NCBI RefSeq assembly: GCF_007747445.1
Contig: NZ_CP036425.1
Span: forward strand, 1,782,175 to 1,846,174
DNA length: 64,000 bases
Direction: 5' to 3'
From: Poriferisphaera corsica
GTDB taxonomy: Bacteria > Planctomycetota > Phycisphaerae > Phycisphaerales > Phycisphaeraceae
Below, one piece after another: positions 17,267 through 29,400 of the stretch (position 1 is the first letter of the stretch; the number at the start of each line of letters is the position of its first letter). The position numbers and the translations under genes are program-made. Under the pieces are notes generated by a model, which worked only from the letters and a program-made list of their open reading frames with translations, did no database searches and was not told where the DNA came from.

Positions 17267-18397
17267 TTAATTTGTAGCCCCATTGTTAACCATTCGAACA
17301 TCAACGGTGCCGATGCCGTTTAGATGCACATCACGCTGAGGATACGCAATAACGATCTCTGCTTCTTTAAATTCGCGATCAATCGAGAACCTGATATCAC
17401 TCTGAAGTATCAATCGCTGCATAGGTCTTTTTAGCTTTGCCCAAAAATACACTTCGAACATCAGCGCATTGTCGCCAAAGTCATCAAATACAACAATCGG
17501 TTTGTGTGTATCCAAGATCTGCTGATGTGCCTCAACAACTTTCATTAGCAACGATTTTACTAGTTCAACATCACTTCCATAGGCGACCCCAACACATACG
17601 CAACTGCGAATCACATCATCACTCAAAGTCCAATTTGTTACAGACTGATCCACAAACTTACTGTTTGGCACAATCACGTCTACACCATCAATCCGTCTGA
17701 CTCGCGTCGATCTTTGCCCAATATCCTCGACTAATCCTTCCATCCCACCTTCCAGCACGATCGTGTCTCCTAACCGAATTGGCCGTTCGGTCATGACAAT
17801 GATCCCCGAGATAAAATTGCCAATCACATTCTGTGCGCCAAAACTAACGCCAATCGCAACCGCACCGCCTAGCACTGTAAACAGTGTGATTGGTATCCCC
17901 ATCAGTTGCAATGCAAACAGTGTTACAAAAATGGCCAACAGGTAGAACAATAATTTTTGAGCTTGCAATGCGGTCGTAGCGCTTACCCGTTTCATTTTTC
18001 TAAGTCTGTGATAGACCATCATACTAGCACGTTTGCTTAGCCAGAATCCGATGACCGCCGCCAAAAGCGCAACCACCATATGCTGGATAGAGATGTCGCT
18101 TTCACCCACCTCGTATATGGGGGTATACCAAATCTTTTTTGTAATATAAACGATCTTCCGCCAAACTCGCTTCCAGCCTTCCACGCTCACCGCATCGCCT
18201 GCTGTCAGATCAATGTCATCACCCAGCAGTAGCATCGGATCTACGTCATCTGTCGCATCGCTCATTTCTTGAGTAGCCTGATGAACGTCTACTTCCGGCG
18301 CACCAAAACTTTCGCTTAGATCAATCCCAATCAAGCAAAAAAAGCCAATCACAATCAACATAAGGTAAAAAGGCCATCGACCGAAAATATGCTTCAT
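17267..18397 (-). CDS. MscS family mechanosensitive channel
   Basis: A protein of ~376 residues. After an N-terminal hydrophobic segment comes a soluble ~90-residue stretch, then transmembrane helices at ~100-190 and the MscS core. The pore helix TM3 reads GGAVAIGVSFGAQNVIGNFI, followed by the beta domain RPIRLGDTIVLEGG, VEDIGQRSTRVRRIDGVDVIVPNS and VTNW. These are family signatures. It opens under membrane tension to release solutes on osmotic downshock. The ATG at 18397 has GGAG nine bases upstream and was preferred over one at 18418. The extra N-terminal soluble part suggests a periplasmic domain of unknown role. Confidence 0.92.
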   Translation of the reverse strand: MKHIFGRWPFYLMLIVIGFFCLIGIDLSESFGAPEVDVHQATQEMSDATDDVDPMLLLGDDIDLTAGDAVSVEGWKRVWRKIVYITKKIWYTPIYEVGESDISIQHMVVALLAAVIGFWLSKRASMMVYHRLRKMKRVSATTALQAQKLLFYLLAIFVTLFALQLMGIPITLFTVLGGAVAIGVSFGAQNVIGNFISGIIVMTERPIRLGDTIVLEGGMEGLVEDIGQRSTRVRRIDGVDVIVPNSKFVDQSVTNWTLSDDVIRSCVCVGVAYGSDVELVKSLLMKVVEAHQQILDTHKPIVVFDDFGDNALMFEVYFWAKLKRPMQRLILQSDIRFSIDREFKEAEIVIAYPQRDVHLNGIGTVDVRMVNNGATN

Positions 18398-18479
18398 CCC
18401 AAACTCCCATGTATACACAGATATGATTCAAAAACCGTTATGAGCTTAGCACCGCGACATCAATATCACAACGATTTTC

Positions 18480-20177
18480 TCACCCCAAATCCGGTTTACG
18501 TAAGAGCTCAATTTTCACCCTCGCTGCTTCTTCTTTGATCATCTTCATATCGCTTACAGATTTTCGTTTCAGGTTGGCAATCTGAAACTTCATCCGTATA
18601 TTTTTTTCAAATTGCTTTTCATGTCGTCCCAAGAAATCCCAATACAGCACCGTCATAGGGCACGCCTTCTCACCCGAAGCTAGCTTCGGATCATACCGAC
18701 ACCCTTTGCAATAATTCGACATCTTGTTGATGTAATTTCCGCTTGCACAATACGGCTTGGTTCCCACTACACCGCCATCGCCCCATTGACTCATCCCCAA
18801 AGTATTCGGCAATGACACCCAATCGATCGCATCCAAATACATTCCCATATGCCATTCATGAAATTTGTATGGGTGCACGCCAACCAACTGTGCAAGCAAT
18901 CCCAGCACCATTAACCGATGTATATGGTGTGCATACCCATGATCAATCACATGCTTCATCGAATCCGCCACACATTTCATGTCTGTCTCACCATCCCAAA
19001 AGCAGCCCGGCACATCCGTCTTTTCAGAACATTTCAACGCATTACTCTTCGCATACTCTGGCATCTTCAACCAATAAATCCCTCTGATAAACTCACGCCA
19101 CCCAGCGACCTGTCGAACGAACCCTTCTGTTGATTCGATTCCAACCTTCCCATTACGATATGCCTCAATCGCCAAATCTATGACGCGCTTAGGGTCTAGT
19201 AATTTCACATTCAACAGACACGAAATCCGAGAATGGTACAAAAAAGCCTCGCCTTCCCACATCGCATCCTCATACTTACCGAACAGCTTGAGTCTGTTCG
19301 CTATGAAGTCCTTTAAATATGTTTCCGCGTCTTTTCGTGTCACAGGTAAATTGAAATGCTCTAGTGATCCTGGATGGCATGAAAAACGCTGTCTGACCAT
19401 TGTGACTACATCCTCACTGATCCGATCGAGCTTAAATTTTTTAGGATCGCTCATTTTGTCCCCTGGCCCATCCTTCCCAAAGCTATCCCGATTCTCTGAA
19501 TCGTAATTCCATTCGCCACCTTCAGGTTTTCCATCCTCACGTATCAGATAGCCATATTTTTTGCGAACACCACGATAGAAGCCTTCCATCACAAGCTGTT
19601 TTTTCCCTTTTGCCCAATCTCCAAACGCATCTACGCTCATTAAAAAGTGCTTATCCTCCAAGACCTCAAGCTCAATCTTCATACGTTTGCACAATTTCCT
19701 TAACCCATCTAATACACGCCAATCGCCTGGCCTTACGCATCTTACACGCTTTATTTTTTTCGCTCGTAAATCTATCTCCAACATTTCCATCAGCCCATAT
19801 CCTTCTCCTTTTTTCTTACGCGCACTTATTTCGCGATACATGACCTCATAACCAGCTTGCTTCAACTCTTCACGAAAGTGCCGCATGGTCGAAAAGAAGA
19901 ATGCCAGCCTGAGTTGATGACTCCACACATACTCAGCTTCCTCTATCGCTTCCGCCATCCACACCAATCCAGCCGGCTTACCATCATCACGTAATGCAAC
20001 CGAATGAATATCCAATTGATCGCCAAACACAACAACAAACGTTTGTTTATTTTGTAGGTTATTCAAACGATCCCAATCCCATTCGAAATGCATACTTGCA
20101 TTCTCATCGAAAAACAAACGAAAATGTTTGTGCCCGTATGCTCTTGTTTTTCCTGTGAAAGATACATGCCCATCCAA
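18480..20177 (-). CDS. Fe-S cryptochrome/photolyase-like protein (PhrB type)
   Basis: A 565-residue deoxyribodipyrimidine photolyase-related protein. The start FVVVFGDQLDIHSVAL and AEYVWSHQLRLAFFFSTMRH are typical of the FeS-BCP/prokaryotic (6-4) photolyase group. Cys402, Cys490, Cys493 and Cys506 have the spacing 88-3-13, the same as the four [4Fe-4S] ligands described for Agrobacterium PhrB. The FAD domain includes DHGYAHHIHRLMVLG and FHEWHMGMYLDAIDWV. The family repairs (6-4) UV photoproducts with light. The N-terminal ~30 residues before the domain are unusual, and Met29 (20093) may be the true start; neither has a clear ribosome-binding site. It stands alone between mscS and a PEP-CTERM gene on the other strand. 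Confidence 0.88.
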   Translation of the reverse strand: MDGHVSFTGKTRAYGHKHFRLFFDENASMHFEWDWDRLNNLQNKQTFVVVFGDQLDIHSVALRDDGKPAGLVWMAEAIEEAEYVWSHQLRLAFFFSTMRHFREELKQAGYEVMYREISARKKKGEGYGLMEMLEIDLRAKKIKRVRCVRPGDWRVLDGLRKLCKRMKIELEVLEDKHFLMSVDAFGDWAKGKKQLVMEGFYRGVRKKYGYLIREDGKPEGGEWNYDSENRDSFGKDGPGDKMSDPKKFKLDRISEDVVTMVRQRFSCHPGSLEHFNLPVTRKDAETYLKDFIANRLKLFGKYEDAMWEGEAFLYHSRISCLLNVKLLDPKRVIDLAIEAYRNGKVGIESTEGFVRQVAGWREFIRGIYWLKMPEYAKSNALKCSEKTDVPGCFWDGETDMKCVADSMKHVIDHGYAHHIHRLMVLGLLAQLVGVHPYKFHEWHMGMYLDAIDWVSLPNTLGMSQWGDGGVVGTKPYCASGNYINKMSNYCKGCRYDPKLASGEKACPMTVLYWDFLGRHEKQFEKNIRMKFQIANLKRKSVSDMKMIKEEAARVKIELLRKPDLG

Positions 20178-20276
20178 TTAAACCAAGCGATACACCTGTT
20201 ACATCGTGTTTCTGGTAGCTCTTATCATAAAAAACATTGTTTTTAATAAAAAAGAAGTGTAACAAACTGTAACCGA

Positions 20277-20306
20277 TTGAAGCTTAATATCGAGGTTTTC
20301 TAGAAT
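20277..20306 (+). promoter_or_regulatory. Sigma70-type promoter for the PEP-CTERM gene
   Basis: TTGAAG (20277-20282) and TAGAAT (20301-20306) with an 18-base spacer. The leader would be ~95 bases long before the ATG at 20408. Confidence 0.5.
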
Positions 20307-20407
20307 ACCTTCATCATTAAATCATGAAGACGGATATCACTATCTGGTCACATCTAAGAGACTTATTTGAATCTAAAGAGAGAGACAGAAACACTAAGGA
20401 GGTTCCT

Positions 20408-21022
20408 ATGTATCGTACATTACTCGCACTTTCAGCAGCTGCACTTTTCTGCACATCCGTAACTCAAGCCAATATGCTTGAAAACCCCGGCTTCGAAGAA
20501 GGCGATTATCAGCGTTTAAACGAAAATAAATTGCCCGGTTGGGAAACCTGGGGATGGAACGGTTGGCAGTTTGGTGATGAAGGCTACACCTTCGGCGATA
20601 AGTCCATCAAGCTCTGGGGCAACCATACCGGCATTTTTCAAGACGTCGCAATCAATGCAGGTGATACTGTGTCCTTTGGTATCAAAGGCAATCTGCCAAA
20701 TGACAACCCCGCCAATTGGGACATGGAGCTAAAGATGGAATTCTATAACAGCTCCGATATGGGATTCATGCTCGATAAGGTGACTGTTAATTTCGATCCA
20801 CAAGGGTTAGATTCAGATACTTGGTATGACATCGAAGGAACCGCAGTTGCTCCGGAGAACGCTGATACTGTTCGTTTCGTGTTTATGTTCTCAGATCCAG
20901 CAGAGGGTGATAATCATTCCGGCGATATATACATTGATGATGCCTATATCACTGTCCCTGAACCCGCCAGCCTCGCACTCTTCGGTCTTGGCGGCCTTGC
21001 CATGCTCCGTCGTCGTAAATAA
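20408..21022 (+). CDS. PEP-CTERM sorting domain secreted protein
   Basis: A 204-residue secreted protein. The ATG at 20408 is preceded by AAGGAGG at ideal distance, so a longer frame from 20324 was rejected. Residues 1-22 are a signal peptide (TLLALSAAALFCTSVTQA). The mature part starts NMLENPGFEEGDY and resembles the beta-sandwich, carbohydrate-binding-like modules common in such proteins (FGDKSIKLWGNHTGIFQDV). The C-terminus VPEPASLALFGLGGLAMLRR is a perfect PEP-CTERM signal, which targets the protein to exosortase-type processing. Ligand and function are unknown. A terminator follows directly, so it is a single-gene unit. Confidence 0.88.
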   Translation: MYRTLLALSAAALFCTSVTQANMLENPGFEEGDYQRLNENKLPGWETWGWNGWQFGDEGYTFGDKSIKLWGNHTGIFQDVAINAGDTVSFGIKGNLPNDNPANWDMELKMEFYNSSDMGFMLDKVTVNFDPQGLDSDTWYDIEGTAVAPENADTVRFVFMFSDPAEGDNHSGDIYIDDAYITVPEPASLALFGLGGLAMLRRRK

Positions 21023-21062
21023 TTAGTTCATAACCTAATTTATAGTTAGTAGCACAACACAA

Positions 21063-21089
21063 AAGCTTGCCGTCATAATCGGCAAGCTT
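21063..21089 (+). terminator. Intrinsic terminator after the PEP-CTERM gene
   Basis: A perfect 10-bp stem AAGCTTGCCG / CGGCAAGCTT with loop TCATAAT, followed by ATTTAATA. The T-run is weak but the stem is strong. Confidence 0.7.
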
Positions 21090-21326
21090 ATTTAATATAT
21101 GATCATAAAAATCTCAGATGCGAAGCTCTTGAAATCATCACACTTAGTAGGCTAGCCTGTTGCGTGTAATGATTTCTTAATTTCATTAAAAATTAATTAG
21201 TAGACACATGTATGTGTGCGAGTTACTATCCAGTAAATTGACAAATAGTTTAGGATTTAATCTAAATTAATTTCTGTTTCATATCATTTGCGATTCAGCA
21301 TTTAGAAATTGTAAAAGGGCAAATCG
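21090..21326. other. AT-rich upstream region of the first cysteine-rich gene
   Basis: AT-rich leader of the accessory region. It holds a small palindrome-like ACACATGTATGTGT (21204-21217) and CCAGTAAATT (21230-21239). CCAGTAAATT recurs upstream of the paralogous gene at 34859, suggesting that promoter sequence was duplicated with the gene. No coding sequence was recognised. Confidence 0.4.
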
Positions 21327-23339
21327 ATGAAAAGTGGGCAAAATTCACGTCTTAGCGAATCCGATTTGAACGCATATGTTTCCCATAAAAATATACTTTC
21401 GAAAGTTAATAATGCTATTTCGGGTGCAACGCACGGTGTAAAAAGCACATTAAAAACACAAGTGCTTAGACGTGATCGCGCAGATGAGTCAGTCTATCTA
21501 AAAAGATTGGATGTTTGTCGTAATTGCCCAGGCGGGTATGTCGTAGTCAATGACGCCGGTGGCGTACAGACATGTGGTCATATGTTGCAATCAATGATAA
21601 GTAAAGGAGGCAAAAAACCATGTGGCTGTATTCTCAGCCAAAAGGCGCGTGATATTAAAGAGGTTTGTCCATTTGGCTATTGGCCGAAGGAACACCCCGC
21701 TGAAACATCACCAGATTCAATCGTGTCGTTACCAGTTGCGACAACAGGAGCAATAGATAGCTATCATAAAGGCTTAACACGACGGCACTTTATATCTCAG
21801 GCTTTTGCGGGAACAGCGATTGGCGTCTTAGCGACAAATAAGTTGTGGGCTAGTTCAACAGAGAATAGCACGGTCGACGATTTAACTTGTTATGTCGAGT
21901 TAACGCCATGCCTAGCATCAAAAGAAACAATTTATACAGAATGCAGCAACGTTGAAGGGTTGCTATATGAATCGATTTTGCGTATTGAAAATGAAGACAA
22001 AGATATACAAGGATGCTATACGATAGGTTTAGCGGAGCCAAAATCTAAGCAGCAGATTGGCGCAGAAGCAACAGTCATTGCAAATGTCGGTGATTTGTAT
22101 AACTATGAAGACTGTGACACATGTGGTTGTCTCAGGGAGCTTCAAAGTTGCGAAGGAAGTGAGAAGAAGTGGGTTCCTTGTGATGGATCAGAAAGTGCAG
22201 TTATAGGAAATGTATATCAGTTTGATGGTGACTGTTTTGTCCTATCCAATACAACAAAGAAGTACGGCGAAATAGATGAAAACGATGAATTGATTCATGG
22301 GATAGGTGGTAACGGATTCGATTCCTGTAATGAATGCAATGGATATGAAGCGTGGGATATCTATACACCATGTCCTGGTGAAAGTGGTGGTACATATCAG
22401 AGAAGACGAAACGCTCCCGATGACCCAGGTCCGTCTGTAATAAAGAAGGATGGTGTCTGTTATCAAAGAAGCGGAAGTGTTACAAGTGATCCTGGATATT
22501 CAACTATTTCCGGTGAACGATTTAATAATTGCGATGAGTGTGGCAAAAAATGGGATATATACAAGCAATGTTCAGATGAAGGAAGTAGCTACTATCAACG
22601 TTTACATTATCCCTCTGAGGAAGAAGATTATTCTGTCATAAAAAGTGGTGAAACATGCTATAGCCGAATAAATACCGTGAGTGAAAATCCAGGTTTACCG
22701 CCAATCGGCGGCAGTTCTTACTCATCTTGCGAAGATTGTGAAAAAGAAGATATCTGGGATATCTATATACCTTGTCCAGGCGAAGATGCTAGTGGTGAAT
22801 TACAGAGGTATCGTAACAATACAACAGAGCCTCATCGGCCAAGATTCTTGAAGACATCAGGCGGAAAATGCTATCGTTGGACGCGGTACAGTACGACTGA
22901 TTTGGGCTTACCAACAATAAATGGTCAAGAGTATGACAACTGCAAAGCATGTATGTGTTGTGTTGTTGGTGATTGTAAGTTTGACAAAGAGAGCACGATT
23001 AACGGATTAATTCAAGCAATTGATGAGAGTTATAATCAAGGTGAAGGTAAGTATGAATTTAGCGAGTTGCCTATGACAGCATGCGGGACATGGTCAGGCG
23101 ATGCTCAGTTTACGCCTTGGGAAAGGAATACCGATGATAGTGGCGGGCATTGGGGCGAAACACTTACAAAGTCAATTACCATTAAATTTGATGGTAGCTG
23201 GAGTTATCCACTTAAATTTTATCCATCAAATTCAACGTCATGTAATGGAGCGGATTTATCAGGTGTGTTTGATGATGGTGATGTATATATAGTTTGGACA
23301 GTAAATTTTAGTGTGAGCAATAATAATTCTTGTGAGTAA
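21327..23339 (+). CDS. Cysteine-rich Tat-anchored repeat protein, family of unknown function
   Basis: A 670-residue protein, paralogous to the one at 34921. Residues 33-120 carry a cysteine motif (C64-x2-C67, C83, C99-G-C101, C114-PFGYWP). It resembles the CGC-xL-xxK...CPxGxW pattern of small phage-type metal-binding proteins. At 150-175 a twin-arginine signal follows (LTRRHFIS, hydrophobic core, ASS), so the cysteine domain would stay inside and the rest be exported. The exported part has one diverged and three clear ~66-residue repeats (343-408, 409-476, 477-545) with WDIY, CY and CxxC positions, then a ~125-residue end domain starting at CGTWSG. The Rhs gene follows by 123 bases. The family was not recognised; an internal Tat signal this far from the N-terminus is unusual. 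Confidence 0.85.
   Translation: MKSGQNSRLSESDLNAYVSHKNILSKVNNAISGATHGVKSTLKTQVLRRDRADESVYLKRLDVCRNCPGGYVVVNDAGGVQTCGHMLQSMISKGGKKPCGCILSQKARDIKEVCPFGYWPKEHPAETSPDSIVSLPVATTGAIDSYHKGLTRRHFISQAFAGTAIGVLATNKLWASSTENSTVDDLTCYVELTPCLASKETIYTECSNVEGLLYESILRIENEDKDIQGCYTIGLAEPKSKQQIGAEATVIANVGDLYNYEDCDTCGCLRELQSCEGSEKKWVPCDGSESAVIGNVYQFDGDCFVLSNTTKKYGEIDENDELIHGIGGNGFDSCNECNGYEAWDIYTPCPGESGGTYQRRRNAPDDPGPSVIKKDGVCYQRSGSVTSDPGYSTISGERFNNCDECGKKWDIYKQCSDEGSSYYQRLHYPSEEEDYSVIKSGETCYSRINTVSENPGLPPIGGSSYSSCEDCEKEDIWDIYIPCPGEDASGELQRYRNNTTEPHRPRFLKTSGGKCYRWTRYSTTDLGLPTINGQEYDNCKACMCCVVGDCKFDKESTINGLIQAIDESYNQGEGKYEFSELPMTACGTWSGDAQFTPWERNTDDSGGHWGETLTKSITIKFDGSWSYPLKFYPSNSTSCNGADLSGVFDDGDVYIVWTVNFSVSNNNSCE
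22353..22961 (+). repeat. Three tandem ~66-codon repeats in the cysteine-rich gene
   Basis: Units start WDIYTPCPGE, WDIYKQCSDE and WDIYIPCPGE and end in NNCDEC, SSCEDC and DNCKAC. The DNA has diverged far more than the protein pattern, so the repeats are old and under protein-level selection. The paralogue at 34921 has only one related unit. Confidence 0.8.
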
Positions 23340-23462
23340 TAAGGTATCGGATTTACATGATGTTACATCACAAGTATCGCAGTCAAAATGAAGTAAAGTG
23401 TTAGTTATATATAAATTCAATATTCGACAAGTAGTTTTATATATCCGGACAAGGGTAATGTC

Positions 23463-26400
23463 ATGGCAGCACGCAAATTAGATTTTATAGTTATCAGGTT
23501 TTTCTTTACCTATATTCTTATACTTGTCTGCGTTAATTCAGTGATAGCGAATGAGGATGATGGCCCTGTGGTAATCTGCCAAGTTCGACTGAAAGAAAAG
23601 ATGGCGGAGAATAAAGAATGGTTGGATGCACAAAGGCATGGTGTTTCGATAGGCGATGAGTATTATTTTAGACCTGGTGTCGGAAGTGTAGGGACACCAC
23701 TCAATGATATTCAAGAATTTCAGTTCAAACTGTATTTACAGGAATACACTGGAATTGCGAGCAATCCATTTGAAAATATTTCTAATTTGGGGAATAACGA
23801 ATCACCACTGGATGATGAAATATCATTATTTTATAAAGGTGAGCGGATTACTGAATTTCCTTTTACTTTTAATGTTCATATAAGCGAGGTACATGATTGG
23901 GGTAACTATGGGGCATATCCACAGTTTACATTAACTGTGAATAAACGCCGTAAATCTAAAAGGTTTCTTTTGGAACTGCAGACTAGTTCTAAAGTAAAAT
24001 ACAATCTGACTGATGATCTATCATTCAAAGTACGAGATATTCCTGATATTTCACCTCAAGGTGATAGCATCAGCCTTCAGTCAAATATGCGTGTAGATAT
24101 TCATGGTGTTCCACTGCCAGATCCCAGCCCAATTGGTGAAGGTGAATCTGATCGTACTCCAAACATGGCTTCTATTGACATGTTTAGTTTGCAGCCAACT
24201 TTCAGTACAACTGATTTAGCTGTTCCTATGCCTGGTGGTGAAATGCTCTTAGAGTTTCGAAGAACTTTGAGAGTTGGTTCGCGTGTAGACTCAGGTTCAG
24301 ATGGTTTTGATGATGACGAATTGCCATGGCCGGGTGAAAATATTCTTGGCGAGGCATGGAGTACGAATATAGGCTCCAGAGTAATTGTTCGGGAGCGAAC
24401 TGGGGCAGATGCATGGCGCAATATGTATGATCCACGTGAAACCGCAATGGTTTATGATGAGGTGGGTGCTGCTGCAAGGTATAATCTTGATGCAATAATA
24501 AAAGGTGACGATGGAAATATTATTACTTTCTATCCCGATGTACGTAGTAATTTTTCAAATGCTGCGTTAAGAGGAACTCTTAAAAAAGATGGAGACGGCT
24601 TTGTTTATACAAAAAAATACGGAACTAAGCTGTATTTTGAAACTGTGCCCGGACTTACTAGAACAAAAACTGGATTGAAAGAAATTTACTATCGATTGTC
24701 ACGAATTGTTGATAGAAATGAAAATCAAATTACCTATGAATACGATGAACTGAGCCCAACATTAGTATCGAAAATATTAGATGAAAATTATCAGGCAAGA
24801 AATATTGAATTTACGTATACAGATGGAAAATTAACGAAAATTGTAGGTCCGCTTGGACAGGATCAATCATTTTTATATGAATACGATGATATTGAGAAGA
24901 ATAATTTTACGACAAAAATACTAGCTTCTGTAAAGAAACCAGAAGTCCAGCATCCAGTTTCGGGTGCGCTTGTACGTCCTGAAATTCAATTCGAATACGA
25001 AGCACAGGTAAAAGATAGGCAATTATTAACGAAGTTTGACGGTCTTGAGTCTATCAAAGCTGATGATAAGGTTTATTGGTACTATCCAACAAAGATCATT
25101 GATGCAAGAGGTCATGAGACTGATTTTGATTATATTTTCAGACAAACACCTACCAACATCCAAGCCGTTCCAATGGTTGCTGGCAGAATAATATTAGCAT
25201 ATATACCCATCAAGCAATTTGAAGAACAGCCTCGTATTACATCTGTGACCACAGCTGATAGCGTTTTAAATGGTGGATCCCCAGTTACTTTTATTGAAGA
25301 TGATGATCGTTCACACATATATGCGAGAACACTCGTTGCTGATACAAGAGGTGTATCTACTGAGTATATATTTGAGGGAGAAGCAATTACAACGGATAAC
25401 GACCTCAATCATGCCATTGCTTTGACAAAAGTGACCAGAAACACGAAAAGTATTCTAATCCCAGATCAAAATATTTTGTCTATAGCATATGAATATGCAA
25501 AGGATCTTCATGGTAATTTGATTAAGGTAACCGATAATTGGGGAAATATTGTTGAGTTTGGATATGACCCAAACAACATGCAAAATGATGAGTATGGCGA
25601 AGAACAATATAAACTGGCGAATATTGAATTAACTGATGATGACTATTCCGCTGATGAAGGCAGTGAAGTATACAGTGCGTGGGGAAATCAATACCAAATC
25701 TATGGCAATCCGTCAGATAGTACTATCTATGCTGACGGTATTATGTGTAAAACTAGATATAGTTATGATGTCACTTATAACAAGCTAATTGAAACTATAG
25801 ATCCTGAGAATATTAAAACACTGTATATCTTAGACGATAATGGAAATCGTAAAAAGATGATTTCGGCAGCAGAGACATCAATTGCAACAACAACCGAATT
25901 TCAGTATGACGATGATGGTTTTCTTAATAGTATTATCGATCATGAAGGAAGAACGACAGAATACTATAAGAACGAGTTTGGTTTTAATGAATATACAGTT
26001 CAGTTATCAAATATATCGGAAGACCTAAGTCCATTAGATGATAATAGTTCTTACATTCTAGGAAGTGAGTTGACTGATTTAAGAAATCAAATAGGTGCGA
26101 GTCAGCTTGATAATTATTTAATCACTAAGCGTGTAGCAGATATCATGGACCGTGATATCTATGTATTTGATGGATTAGGAAATAAGATTACATATGAATA
26201 CGATAATTTAAGTCGTATAAAAAGTATTGAGTATCCCCCATCTCAATATATTAATCCTTTTGATCCCGCCCCAGAAACATACCCAACTAACATTATTCAA
26301 ACAAATGATTCAATACTTAATATAGTTAGATTTAAGTATGACTTAAATTCGAATGAAATTTGGATACGTGATCAACATGGTGTTGAATCCTCAAAAGTAT

Positions 26401-29400
26401 ACGATGATTTCGGAAGAGTGAAAAAATCAACCTTAACAATGTTGGAAATTCCAAACATAGTTACTGAGTATGGTTACAATCCTGTAGGACTTCTTGAGTG
26501 GGAAAAGGATGCTAATGGGAACATTACGAATTATGAGTATGACGAACTGCTTCGCCTGAAAAAAACATATTTACCATCAGTCAAAGTTTCTAATTCAGAG
26601 AGCACGACAGCACGCTTTACAGAAATTTATGAATATAATAGAAATAGTGGTTCGGGAGCATTTACGCTAAGCGGCTTCAACCCAACTAGAGTTATAAATA
26701 CGAGAGGCTATGTAACTGATACGCAATACGATACTGCTTATAGAACGAAGCGTATCATAGAACGAAAATTACATGCTGATATATTGTCTGCAACGTCGGA
26801 ATCTAACCCAGAATCAGATGATGCGGTTGTTGAAACTGAATACAACAAATCGCATAAGCCAATAAAGGTGATGGTTTATAATAAAGATTCTAATGGTAAT
26901 GATATAAATAAATCACGGTACACATTCTACGATGCTCTTTATAGAAAAACGCTCGAAATTATTGACTCAGATGGTGACGGAATTGGAACAACAGTTTCGA
27001 CTCCACTTAATAATCCGTCTGATGTAGGCGGTATTGATTCGAGCGATATTGTAAATAAAAAATATTATGATTATAGCGGCAATGTATTAAAAATTGTTGA
27101 TGCTGAAGGTAATGAAACCGCATTTAAATATGATGGTGCTTCGAGATTAATCGAAACAAAATTACCAGCCATCCCCGTGCATGGCGTTGATTGGTTAGCT
27201 AGTCATCACCCAATTACAAAGTATACGTACGATGCCCGGAGCAACCAAGCTATAGTAGCTAACCCTCGAGGAGCGAAGACCAAAACATACTACGACAATT
27301 TAAATCGCCCTATACGTACGGTATTAGATCTAAATGGTGATGATCAGTTTGAATATTTTGATAATCCAGTTGATTATGAATCTGGAGAAGATGTTGTTAA
27401 TACGACTATCTACGATCTTAAGGGCAATGTCGTTTCGACAACAGATCCACGAGGAAATCAATCGTTTGTTAAATACGATCAAGCTTATAGGCCAGTTAAA
27501 AATTATTCACCCCTAGTTCAGGATCCTCAACAAAATAATTTGTCTGTAAGACCGGTAGTCATTACCGCTTATGACCAAAACGGGAATATTGTAAAGATTA
27601 CTGACCCACTCGGTGTGACTACAAAAACAGAATACGATGCTCTCAATAGAATTCGTAAAGTTATTGCTGCATTTGACTCGAACGAATCCATCGTAACGGA
27701 AAAAGAATACGATAATGCAGGCAATGCTCTCTCAATTACACTTAACAATAATCTATTTAATACAGACCCAGTTACAGATAAGCCTCAGACGACGACCTAC
27801 GAATACGATGCATTCAACAAGCAGACCAAAGAAATATTACCAGCTGTTGAAGATGGTCAGCCGCGGGTAACAATCACTGAATATAGTCCCGCAGGTGACA
27901 TTACTCGTGTAGTCAAGCCATCAGGCAAAAAGCATGAGTATGACTACAACAGACTAGGCCAAAAGGTAACGTCTAAACACTATCAGCCAAACACGAGTAC
28001 ACCCGAGGAAACACGTACCTTTACTTATGATAAGGTTGGTAATCTGCTTGAAGTTACTGATATTTCAGGCACAGTCGAATATGAATATGATGCTGTATAT
28101 AACTTGCGTAAAGAAGCAGTGTCAAGAACTGCGGATGCAGGGGGTGATAGTTATGACATCGAATATAGATATGATGCCGTAGGTAATAAAACAGGCGTCG
28201 CTTATCCATATAATGACGGTGTTTCATCCTTTGGCGGTTTTGATACAGTTCTTTATACTTACGATAATCGAAATTTAATGAAATCTGTTACTGGCTACCA
28301 TTTGGCCTCCAGTATTCTGCGCACAACCGAATACCAATACGACCTGGCCGGTAACCAAAAAATCAGAACATTGCCCAATGGCAGTACGACCACATCCGTA
28401 TTTGATAGCTTAAATCGCGTTACGTCTATGACTAACGCCAAAGCTAACGGCGACCTTATCCTTAAATTTGACTACACATACGATCTTGTAGGCAATAAAC
28501 TTACAATTGATGAAACTGGCCTGAATAACTCAGAGGCGAAAAATTGGGTCTATGAAGTTGGCATGGAAGATATGCCTCAAAGGAAAATATACTACACTTA
28601 CAATAAGCATTATTGGCTAACTAAAGAATCAATAAAACATAACAACGAAATCTCACAAGTTCATAATTATCAATACGATAAATCAGGCAATCGGGTCAGG
28701 TATCAGCATCCAACAAAATTTTACGAGGATATGGAAACTGGCTACACAGTTGAAGCAAATTATATTGACAGCTATGAATACGATGATCTGAATCAACTTA
28801 AGAATACTGTACGTACGGGTACTAGGGAGATTAATTCCAATATAGAATCCATTGACCCGATTACTACGACCTATCACCATGACCTTGATGGCAACATGCT
28901 CGTAGGCTGCAATTACGATGCGCATAATAGAATCACTTCCTTCAATAAAGAATACACAGAAACTATCGGCGGAGGTGAAACTGGCCCAGGGCCCGTTGTC
29001 GAACAACGCCGTGATGAATGGAATTACATCTATGATTATCGCACAAGGCGTGTAGCCAAAGATTACAAGAAGATCAATGTGACTGCCGATGAAGTCATGG
29101 ATCATAAGATTACGAAGTTTAGATATGATGGCGGCGTTAGCGTCCAAGAAGTTGATATAGATAATCTGATCACCAACATACTCGTTCGAGGCACCGGTAA
29201 AGGTGGCGGCATTGGTTCCATTCTCTACCAGTTTAGCCCGAACATTAATTACAACAGTGGCGATGTCTTTAACACCAGATATTTCATCTATAACGCAGTC
29301 GGTACCACAACTGTTCTTCAGCAACAAGATGAAACCGCCGTCAAAGTCACGCTCTTCGATGCCTTCGGCAATGATGATATTAGCAGCAATTATTCAAACG

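Noticed and set aside
22353-22961. CRISPR array
   Set aside because: The periodic units are ~200 bases and coding, diverged in DNA and conserved only at protein level; no short identical repeats with spacers occur in the window.
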